Origin: Solirubrobacteraceae bacterium
Lineage (GTDB): Bacteria; Actinomycetota; Thermoleophilia; Solirubrobacterales; Solirubrobacteraceae
Length of the DNA stretch: 5,713 nt
Reading direction: 5' to 3'
Assembly (NCBI GenBank): GCA_024710825.1
Contig: JANJUA010000089.1
Coordinates: forward strand, 1-5,713
Below, piece after piece: positions 1-5,159 of this stretch (position 1 is its first letter; the number at the start of each line of letters is the position of its first letter). A program made the position numbers and the translations under genes. The notes beneath the pieces were generated by a model, which had not been told where the DNA came from, ran no database searches, and saw nothing but the letters and a program-made list of their open reading frames with translations.

Positions 1-135
1 CTCGCCGCGGTCGCGGTCGCCTGCCGCTACGGGGACGGCACGCGAGTGCAGGCGAGCTCGACGCTGGACGTGCGCGACGGGCGCATCGTGCGGTGCGAGA
101 CCGTGCAGGCCTGGGACCCGCCGGCAGAGAGCTAG
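1..135 (+). CDS. SnoaL/NTF2-like protein, C-terminal fragment (5' end outside the window)
   Basis: An open frame enters at base 1 and gives 44 residues before a TAG at 133-135. The segment reads as alternating beta strands: a Tyr-Gly-Asp-Gly-Thr turn, then a strand ending in VRDGRIV, then a short tail with AWDPP. The pattern 'x-DGR-I-V' followed by an aromatic and Asp near the C terminus is typical of the last two strands of SnoaL-like / nuclear transport factor 2 fold proteins, which are small cone-shaped alpha+beta barrels that include cyclases, isomerases and many uncharacterised ligand-binding proteins. Nothing more specific can be said because the N-terminal two thirds, including any catalytic residues, are outside the window. 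It converges on the MerR gene, with the two stop codons only 14 bp apart, so it belongs to a different transcription unit. The reading frame is clear; the family call rests on a short tail. Confidence 0.6.
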   Translation, partial: LAAVAVACRYGDGTRVQASSTLDVRDGRIVRCETVQAWDPPAES

Positions 136-151
136 GGGCGCCGGAGGCTCT
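121..151. terminator. Possible weak bidirectional terminator between convergent genes
   Basis: Two short alternative inverted repeats lie across the convergent 3' ends. CCGGC at 121-125 can pair with GCCGG at 140-144, and AGAGC at 128-132 can pair with GCTCT at 147-151 (14-nt loops in both cases). The second pair spans both stop codons. There is no T-run on either strand, and 5-bp stems arise easily in such GC-rich DNA, so this is only a candidate. Confidence 0.2.
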
Positions 152-854
152 AGCGCGCCTCGCGCTGCCGGCGCAGCTCGGCCAGCAGCAGCTTCGAGTG
201 CATGGCGCCGATCAGCTCCCGCAGCGGGTCGGCGCCCGACTCGATGATCTCCGCCGCGCGCTCGACGCTGACCTCGCCGGCCAGCCGCGCCAGCAGCGTG
301 CCGACCTCGTCGGCCACGAGCGGCTCGAGCGCCTCCTTGTAGCGCAGCGTGTCGTAGACCGTGAAGCCGAGCGCCTCGTCGTAGCCGCCGGCGCGGAAGC
401 GCGAGATCGCCTCGATGATCGCGACGTCGTCGGAGTCGTACCCGCGTGCCGTGGGCGACAGCACGCCGATCTCCTCGAGCCGATCGAGCACGGCGTCGGG
501 GACGTCGTAGCTGTCGCGGGCCTGCGCGCGCGTCACCCGCCCCCGGTCCTGCGCCGAGAGCGCCCGCTCGAGGATGCGGTCCTCGATCTCGAGCAGCGCC
601 AGCGCCCGCTCGGGGTCCTCCTCGAGCACCTGGGCGATGAGCTTCAGCGGCATGAAGCGGTCCTCCTGGAGCCGCTTGATGAGCCGGATGCGATCGACGT
701 ACTCGGGCGGGTAGTACGCCATGTTGCGGGAGGTCCGCACGACGTCCTCGCCGCGGCCGAGCAGCCCCTCGCGCAGGTAGTGCTTGATCGTGCCGGAGCT
801 CACCCCGGAGCGCTCGGCCAGCTCGCGCATCTTGAGCATGCCCTCGGCGCTCAT
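150..854 (-). CDS. MerR-family transcriptional regulator with possible second MerR-like module
   Basis: This 234-residue protein is a cytoplasmic DNA-binding regulator. Residues 8-32 (KMRELAERSGVSSGTIKHYL...) form the MerR helix-turn-helix. Residues 45-79, with the YYPPEYVDRIRLIKRLQ segment, form the wing and following helices of the same domain. Instead of a short dimerisation helix and a recognisable effector domain, residues 107-160 again show a MerR-like rhythm: VTRAQA, then a helix ending LEEIGVLSP, then GYDSDDVAIIEAISRFRAGG. This suggests a degenerate second winged-helix unit. The C terminus is helical and basic (ELRRQREAR). No metal-binding Cys cluster is visible, so it is unlikely to be a metal sensor. 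The chosen ATG at 852-854 overlaps the TGA of the upstream racemase-like gene (ATGA), indicating translational coupling. A second ATG at 837-839 (Met6) would also give a normal MerR N terminus. It is the last gene of the trio and probably regulates that operon; the ligand is unknown, with an acyl-CoA or pathway acid a plausible guess. Confidence 0.88.
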   Translation of the reverse strand: MSAEGMLKMRELAERSGVSSGTIKHYLREGLLGRGEDVVRTSRNMAYYPPEYVDRIRLIKRLQEDRFMPLKLIAQVLEEDPERALALLEIEDRILERALSAQDRGRVTRAQARDSYDVPDAVLDRLEEIGVLSPTARGYDSDDVAIIEAISRFRAGGYDEALGFTVYDTLRYKEALEPLVADEVGTLLARLAGEVSVERAAEIIESGADPLRELIGAMHSKLLLAELRRQREAR

Positions 855-2089
855 GACAGGAAGGCGCGCGACGCGTCGTCGGAGGCCGGCGGGCCGGCGA
901 CCGCGCCCCGCTCCACCAGCGCGGCGACCTCCTCGTCGGAGTAGCCGGCCGCGGCGAGCAGCGCGTGCGTGTGCTCGCCCAGGCTCGGCCCGGGGCGCCG
1001 GTTGGGGTCGCCCGGCGTACGGGAGAGCTTCACCGGCACGCCCAGCAGGCGCACCGGCGCGCCGGCCCCCGGCTGGTCGACGTCCACGACCATCTCGCGC
1101 TCGCGCACCAGGTCGGAGCGCAGCGCCTCGTCGAGCTCGAGCACCGGCTCCAGGCAGCAGTCGTGCTCGGAGGCGAACGCCTGCCACTCGGCGCGCGTGC
1201 GCCCCGCGAAGATCGCCTCGATCTCACCGTGGGCCGTGCCGCCCGGCTCGTCGAACTGGTGCGCGATCAGGTCTTCGCGGCCTACGCCGCGGCACCACGC
1301 CTGCCAGAACTTGGGCTCGAGCGCCCCGAGCGTCACCCAGCCGTCGGAGCACGCGTACGGGCGGTAGCAGACGAGCCTGCCGCCCAGCTCGAGATCCCCC
1401 CTGCGCGGCGCCCGGCCCGTCGCCAGCGCGCCGGCGGCGATCATCCCCAGCCATGACAGGGCGCCGTCAGCCATCGACACGTCGACCACCTGCCCCTGGC
1501 CGGAGCGGTCGCGCTCGCGCAGCGCGGCCATGATCCCGAACGCCGCCATCAGCGCCCCGCCGCCGATGTCGGCGATCTGGCCCGCCGCCTGCACCGGCGG
1601 CCCGCCGCGGTCGCCGGTGAGGCCGAGCAGACCGACGACCCCGAGGTAGTTCAGGTCGTGGCCGGAGCGGTCCCGGTACGGGCCGTCCCGGCCGTAGCCG
1701 CTGATGGCGCAGTAGACGATCCCCGGGTTGACCGCGCGCAGCGCTTCGTAGCCGACGCCGAGCCGGTCGAGCACCCCCGGCCGGAAGGACTCGAGCAGCA
1801 CGTCGGCGTCGCGGGCCAGGCGCAGCAGCACCTCGCGGCCCTCGGCGGTCTTCAGGTCCAGGCGGATCGACTCCTTGTTGCGGTTCAGCGCGAGGAAGAA
1901 CGCGCTCGCCGCCGAGTCCTCGACGCCCTCGACCTTCGGAGCCATCCAGCGCGCGTAGTCGCCGACCCCGGTGTCCTCGACCTTGACGACGTCGGCGCCG
2001 AAGTCGGCCAGCAGCAGCGAGCAGAACGGCCCCGGCAGCAGCCGGGAGAGATCCAGGACCCGCAGTCCCTCCAGCGGCGGTCGCGTCAC
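851..2089 (-). CDS. CaiB/BaiF-family protein, alpha-methylacyl-CoA racemase-like
   Basis: This 412-residue protein has the length and motifs of the class III CoA-transferase / alpha-methylacyl-CoA racemase superfamily. The N terminus PLEGLRVLDLSRLLPGPF, followed by LADFGADVVKVED, is the CoA-binding start. NRNKESIRLDLK (69-80) and SFRPGVLDRLG (101-111) are family signatures, and the C-terminal segment SLGEHTHALL (369-378) is usual. Three residues match the racemase catalytic set known from the mycobacterial enzyme MCR (His126, Asp156, Glu241): His144 in GHDLNY, Asp174 in IADIGGG and Glu258 in GALEPKF, with nearly identical spacing. The Asp is shared with true CoA-transferases, whereas the GHDxNY His favours a racemase, which would interconvert 2R- and 2S-methyl-branched acyl-CoAs. 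CoA transfer remains possible. The GTG start at 2087-2089 overlaps the TGA of the upstream BKACE gene by 4 bp (GTGA), with a weak GGTGG ribosome-binding site, and the stop overlaps the MerR start. The longer open frame upstream of this GTG is out-of-frame translation of the BKACE gene. Confidence 0.9.
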   Translation of the reverse strand: MTRPPLEGLRVLDLSRLLPGPFCSLLLADFGADVVKVEDTGVGDYARWMAPKVEGVEDSAASAFFLALNRNKESIRLDLKTAEGREVLLRLARDADVLLESFRPGVLDRLGVGYEALRAVNPGIVYCAISGYGRDGPYRDRSGHDLNYLGVVGLLGLTGDRGGPPVQAAGQIADIGGGALMAAFGIMAALRERDRSGQGQVVDVSMADGALSWLGMIAAGALATGRAPRRGDLELGGRLVCYRPYACSDGWVTLGALEPKFWQAWCRGVGREDLIAHQFDEPGGTAHGEIEAIFAGRTRAEWQAFASEHDCCLEPVLELDEALRSDLVREREMVVDVDQPGAGAPVRLLGVPVKLSRTPGDPNRRPGPSLGEHTHALLAAAGYSDEEVAALVERGAVAGPPASDDASRAFLS

Positions 2090-2961
2090 GCGCCCACCGG
2101 GGTCGGCAGCCCGAGTCGCGCGCGGGCCTCGGCGACCGTCGCGGGCCGCCGGCCCACGTCCTCGGTCATCTGCCGCGCCTTGGCGATGAGGTCCCCGTTG
2201 GAGCGCGCCATCGTTCCGTCCGGAAGGTAGAAGTTGTCCTCCAGGCCCACGCGGATCGACCCGCCCAGCGTCAGCGCGGCCGCGACGAGCATCCACTGGC
2301 GCCGGCTGATGCCGATGACGCCCCAGTGCGAGCCGTCGGGGACGTTCTCCGCCATGTGCGCGAGGTTGCGCGCGGTGGGCGGCACGCCGCCGACGATGCC
2401 CATCACCGCCGAGACGTGGAGCGGCGGCTCGAGGATCCCCATGTCGACGAGCGGCGCCAGCGAGCCGACGTGACCGACGTCGAAGCACTCGTGCTCGGGC
2501 TTGATGCCGAGCTCGTTCATCGCCTTCAGCAGCTCGACGATCTCGTCGAAGGGGTTGGCGAAGACCGTCTGGAAGACGAAGTCCTTGCGCCGCGAGGAGT
2601 ACTTCGCGTAGTTCATCGAGCCCATGTTCAGCGCGGCGACCTCCGGCCGCAGCTCGCGCAGGTAGGCGATCCGCCGCTGCACCGGCACGCCGATGGCCCC
2701 GGTGGAGTAGTTGACGATCACGCCGTCGCCGACCTCGGCGCGGATCGCCTCGGTGATGGCGCGGAAGTCCTCGACCTCGAAGCTGGGGACGCCGTCGGGG
2801 CGGCGGGCGTGGATGTGGATCATCACGCCGCCCTCGTCCACGATCCGGCGCGCCTCGGAGGCGTACTCCTCGGGCGTGTACGGGATCGCCGGGCACTGGT
2901 CGCGATCGGCGATCGCGCCCGAGATGGAGCAGGTGATGATGACCGGGTCGTCGAGGCTCAC
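2086..2961 (-). CDS. BKACE-family beta-keto acid cleavage enzyme (DUF849)
   Basis: This 291-residue protein matches the BKACE (3-keto-5-aminohexanoate cleavage enzyme, Kce) TIM-barrel family, whose members use Zn and acetyl-CoA to cleave a beta-keto acid into acetoacetate and a new acyl-CoA. Visible landmarks: strand 1 PVIITCSISGA (6-16); the HIH metal ligands His49 and His51; VIVNYSTGAIG (81-91) in place of Kce ISTGGAVG; ALNMGSMNY (110-118); PEHECFD (155-161); LHVSAVMGIVGG (181-192); and the terminal IRVGLEDNFY (236-245), which holds Arg237, the presumed metal-ligand Glu241 and Asp242. The Kce position occupied by Glu14 (in TGAETTR) is Ile17 here (SGAIADR), so the substrate probably differs from the amino-keto acid of lysine fermentation. 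The GTG start at 2959-2961 is chosen because an AAGGA Shine-Dalgarno sits 5 nt upstream and the family N terminus begins there; the upstream extension has no homologous features. It is the first gene of the trio and overlaps the next gene by 4 bp. Confidence 0.92.
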   Translation of the reverse strand: MSLDDPVIITCSISGAIADRDQCPAIPYTPEEYASEARRIVDEGGVMIHIHARRPDGVPSFEVEDFRAITEAIRAEVGDGVIVNYSTGAIGVPVQRRIAYLRELRPEVAALNMGSMNYAKYSSRRKDFVFQTVFANPFDEIVELLKAMNELGIKPEHECFDVGHVGSLAPLVDMGILEPPLHVSAVMGIVGGVPPTARNLAHMAENVPDGSHWGVIGISRRQWMLVAAALTLGGSIRVGLEDNFYLPDGTMARSNGDLIAKARQMTEDVGRRPATVAEARARLGLPTPVGA

Positions 2962-2966
2962 GGGCG

Positions 2967-2971
2967 TCCTT
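2967..2971 (-). promoter_or_regulatory. Ribosome binding site of the BKACE gene
   Basis: On the minus strand AAGGA is followed by 5 nt (CGCCC) and then the GTG start. This strong Shine-Dalgarno decides in favour of the GTG at 2961 over an upstream in-frame TTG at 3025-3027. Confidence 0.75.
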
Positions 2972-2973
2972 GA

Positions 2974-2997
2974 TGGGAAGTGGGAAGCGCTACTTCC
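2974..2997. repeat. TGGGAAG tandem repeat with inverted ACTTCC copy, possible operator
   Basis: The plus strand carries a perfect 7-bp tandem repeat, TGGGAAG at 2974-2980 and 2981-2987, followed by an inverted copy ACTTCC at 2992-2997. This allows two nested dyads: GGAAG (2983-2987) with CTTCC (2993-2997), spacing 5, and GGAAGT (2976-2981) with ACTTCC (2992-2997), spacing 10. It lies just upstream of the BKACE Shine-Dalgarno, in the untranslated leader or promoter-proximal zone. Either a protein-binding operator or a small leader hairpin would fit. The sequence is less GC-rich than its surroundings. Confidence 0.45.
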
Positions 2998-3027
2998 TAC
3001 TTTGGCCCACCGGTGCCCGACGGTCAA
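2998..3027 (-). promoter_or_regulatory. Candidate promoter of the BKACE-racemase-MerR operon
   Basis: On the minus strand TTGACC (3022-3027) matches the -35 consensus at five of six positions. About 17-19 nt downstream are only weak -10 candidates (CAAAGT or AAAGTA, within 2998-3004). The intervening spacer contains the perfect palindrome CACCGGTG at 3008-3015, close to its centre. MerR-family activators typically bind a dyad inside a lengthened -35/-10 spacer, so this arrangement is suggestive. The poor -10 match keeps confidence low, although weak -10 elements are usual for activator-dependent promoters. Confidence 0.3.
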
Positions 3028-3037
3028 GCCCGCGACG

Positions 3038-3538
3038 TCAGGCGTTCACGTACAGCCCGTACACGCGCAGCGTCGTCCCGCGCGGAAGCGAGCGCACGTC
3101 CGGCGCGAACGCGTACGCGTAGCCGAGGTCCTTGGGCCCGCCGCCCTCGACCAGCGTGCGCGCCGCGTCGCTGGTGGCGACGACGCGGCCCCTGCGCACG
3201 GCCTGCACGACGACGTTGGCGAGGCGCTTGCCCTTGCGCGCCTTCAGCCCGTAGCCCTGGCACGGGCAGTCGCGCGGTGGGAAGACGAGCGAGCCCGTCA
3301 TCCGCCCGATCTGGACCATCTGGCCGCCGCGCAGCTTGGCGCCCTTGCGCAGGGCGACGGTGCTGCCGCTGCCGTTCTCGGTCCCGCGCGGGAAGGCGAC
3401 CGGGTTGACCGCCCCGTGGCGGAGCGTCTTGACGACCTTCGAGTCCTTGGCGGGGTCGACCTCCTGCGCCGAGGCGCCGGCAGGCACGAGCAGAGCTGCC
3501 GAGGCGACGGCGGTGAGTGCGGCGGAGCGGATGCGCAT
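3038..3538 (-). CDS. Small secreted protein of unknown function
   Basis: This 166-residue protein is not recognised. The N terminus is a clear Sec signal peptide: MRIRS basic start, hydrophobic core roughly 6-20, and an A-S-A site that predicts cleavage after Ala24, leaving a mature protein beginning QEVDPAKDSK. The mature part (about 142 residues, basic) looks beta-rich, with alternating polar and hydrophobic strands such as GQMVQIGRM, RLANVVVQAV and TTLRVYGLYV. It contains a single CPC motif (Cys91, Cys93), the only cysteines in the protein, which could form a strained disulfide or bind metal. There are no transmembrane segments after the signal and no lipobox. The ATG at 3536-3538 has a modest AGG-containing ribosome-binding site (TAGG about 9 nt upstream). 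The gene lies 47 bp after the carboxylase stop and 76 bp before the BKACE start, so it could be cotranscribed with the carboxylase or stand alone. No link to the acyl-CoA enzymes can be inferred from its sequence. Confidence 0.75.
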   Translation of the reverse strand: MRIRSAALTAVASAALLVPAGASAQEVDPAKDSKVVKTLRHGAVNPVAFPRGTENGSGSTVALRKGAKLRGGQMVQIGRMTGSLVFPPRDCPCQGYGLKARKGKRLANVVVQAVRRGRVVATSDAARTLVEGGGPKDLGYAYAFAPDVRSLPRGTTLRVYGLYVNA

Positions 3539-3550
3539 GGCGGCAACCTA

Positions 3551-3578
3551 CCGCGAGTGGGGGTCGTCCACCGCGCGG
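3551..3578 (-). terminator. Imperfect hairpin after the carboxylase gene, possible terminator
   Basis: CCGCG (3551-3555) pairs with CGCGG (3574-3578), and GTGG (3557-3560) with CCAC (3568-3571). The result is a 9-bp stem interrupted by a small asymmetric bulge, with a 7-nt loop. It fills most of the 47-bp gap after the carboxylase stop codon. No T-tract follows on the minus strand, so it may act as a partial terminator or a 3'-end stabiliser rather than a canonical intrinsic terminator. It also lies immediately upstream of the ribosome-binding region of the secreted-protein gene. Confidence 0.3.
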
Positions 3579-3585
3579 AGCCCCG

Positions 3586-5157
3586 CTAGACCGGGACGAC
3601 CCCGTTGCGCTTCCACGGGCGCTCCACCCGCTTGGACTGCGCCATCTCGAGCGCGCGGATGATCGTCGGCCGGGTCTCCCGCGGGTCGATGACGTCGTCG
3701 ATCATCGCGTTGCGGGCGGGGATGTAGACGTCGATGAGCTTGCGGTAGCCCTCGACGAGCTGCTGCCTGGCCGCCTCCGGGTCCTCAGCGCCCTCGACCT
3801 GCTTGCGGAAGACGATCTCGACCGCCCCCTCGGCGCCCATGACGCTGATCTCCGCGCTCGGCCACGCGACGATCAGGTCGGGCTCGTAGGCCCGCCCGTT
3901 CATCACGTAGTACCCGGCGCCGTAGGCCTTGCGCAGCACGACCGTGACCTTGGGCACCGTGGCGTTGGCGACCGCGTAGAGCATCTTCGCGCCGTGGCGG
4001 ATGATGCCGGCCTCCTCGACCTTCGTGCCGACCATGAACCCGGGCACGTCCATGAGGAAGACGAGCGGGATCCCGTAGGCGTTGCACAGGTTGACGAACC
4101 GCGCGGCCTTGTCGGCCGAGTCGTTGTCGAGGATCCCGCCGAGCTGCTTGGGCTGGTTGGCGACGATGCCGACCGGCCGGCCGCCCATCCGCGCCAGGCA
4201 GGTGACGATCGTCCTGGCGAACTGCGGCTTGAGGTCGAGCCACTCGCCGTCGTCGACGATCCGCCGGATGACCTCGTACATGTCGTAGGGCTTGCGGTTG
4301 GAGTCCGGGAGGACGTCGAGCAGCTCCTCGTCGGCGCGGTCGACCGGGTCGCTCGTCTCGCGGATCGGCGGCGGCTCCTCGTTGTGCGACGGGAAGAACG
4401 ACAGGTACTGCTTGATCCGCGCGATGCACTCCTCGTCGGAGGCGACCTCGAGGTCGCCCACGCCCGACTTGCGGCAGTGCACGCGCGAGCCGCCGAGCTG
4501 CTCCTGCGTGACGTCCTCCCCGATCGCGGCGCGCACCAGGTGCGGGCCGGCGAGCGCCATCGAGCCGCGGCCCTTGACCATCGGCACGAAGTCGGCGAGG
4601 CCGGGGATGTACGCGGTGCCGGCGGCGCACGGGCCGAGCAGCGCGGCGACCTGCGGGATGACGCCCGAGGCGACGACCTCCTCGCGGAACAGGTGGCCGG
4701 AGCCGGCGAACAGCGAGCCGACGGCCTCCTGGATGCGAGCGCCCGCGCTGTCGAGCAGCCACACCATCGGCATCCGCTTGCCCAGCGCCATCTCGCGCAG
4801 GCGCGTGACCTTCAGCTCCCCCGTCATGCCCATCGAGCCGGCCATGACCGTGAAGTCGTAGGCGGCGACGGCGACCATCCGCCCGTCGACCCTGCCGTAG
4901 CCGGTGATAACGCCGTCGGCGGGCGCCTCCTTGTCCTCGAGGCCGCGCACCGAGAAGTGGATCCCGGCGTGCAGGCCGAGCTCGGTGAACGTCCCCTCGT
5001 CGACGAGCAGGTCGACGCGCTCGCGCGCGGTCAGCGCGCCCTTGGCGTGCTGGCGGGCGATCCTCTCCTCGCCGCCGCCCAGGCGAGCCTTCGCGCGCCG
5101 CTCCGCGAGCTCCTCGACGAGCGGGCGCAGGATGGAGGTGCTCGCGGTGTCGGTCAT
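3586..5157 (-). CDS. Acyl-CoA carboxylase, carboxyltransferase (beta) subunit
   Basis: This 523-residue protein is a full-length biotin-dependent carboxyltransferase of the PccB/MccB type, which transfers CO2 from carboxybiotin to an acyl-CoA in the cytoplasm. The N-terminal crotonase-like half contains ARERVDLLVDEGTF (44-57), the oxyanion-hole motif DSAGARIQE (136-144, DSGGARIQE in PccB) and PCAAGTAYIPGLADF (177-191). The C-terminal half contains PKQLGGILDNDSADKAARF (336-354), DVPGFMVGT (370-378), the second oxyanion segment AYGAGYYVMNGRAY (411-424) and AWPSAEISVMGAEGAVEI (431-448). The AGxY...GRAY segment resembles methylcrotonyl-/geranyl-type subunits more than PccB, where the sequence is GGAYDVM. 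Tyr417 sits where PccB has its specificity Asp422 (Streptomyces numbering). The ATG at 5155-5157 follows the crotonase stop by 2 nt and has an AGGGA ribosome-binding site 8 nt upstream; an in-frame GTG at 5173-5175 overlaps that site and is less likely. No biotin carboxylase or BCCP alpha subunit is in the window, so the partner must be encoded elsewhere. Confidence 0.93.
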   Translation of the reverse strand: MTDTASTSILRPLVEELAERRAKARLGGGEERIARQHAKGALTARERVDLLVDEGTFTELGLHAGIHFSVRGLEDKEAPADGVITGYGRVDGRMVAVAAYDFTVMAGSMGMTGELKVTRLREMALGKRMPMVWLLDSAGARIQEAVGSLFAGSGHLFREEVVASGVIPQVAALLGPCAAGTAYIPGLADFVPMVKGRGSMALAGPHLVRAAIGEDVTQEQLGGSRVHCRKSGVGDLEVASDEECIARIKQYLSFFPSHNEEPPPIRETSDPVDRADEELLDVLPDSNRKPYDMYEVIRRIVDDGEWLDLKPQFARTIVTCLARMGGRPVGIVANQPKQLGGILDNDSADKAARFVNLCNAYGIPLVFLMDVPGFMVGTKVEEAGIIRHGAKMLYAVANATVPKVTVVLRKAYGAGYYVMNGRAYEPDLIVAWPSAEISVMGAEGAVEIVFRKQVEGAEDPEAARQQLVEGYRKLIDVYIPARNAMIDDVIDPRETRPTIIRALEMAQSKRVERPWKRNGVVPV

Positions 5158-5159
5158 GG

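Noticed and set aside
93..944. Plus-strand open frames across the MerR gene and the start of the left flank
   Set aside because: They are shadows of the minus-strand coding sequence with compositionally biased, motif-free translations.
855..1187. N-terminal extension of the MerR frame up to 1187
   Set aside because: The extension is an Arg/Gly/Ala-rich reading of the racemase-like gene in another frame. The MerR domain begins just after the ATG at 854.
2090..2896. N-terminal extension of the racemase-like frame up to 2896
   Set aside because: The extra residues are an out-of-frame, Arg-rich reading of the BKACE gene. The family N terminus starts at the GTG at 2089.
2326..2973. Plus-strand open frame opposite the BKACE gene
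   Set aside because: It is rich in Asp, Val, His, Arg and Leu without any domain pattern, and it mirrors the conserved BKACE coding strand.
2962..3027. In-frame TTG start at 3025-3027 for BKACE, adding 22 residues
   Set aside because: The extension runs through the repeat-containing leader and overlaps the -35-like TTGACC. The GTG at 2961 has a well-placed AAGGA and gives the normal family N terminus.
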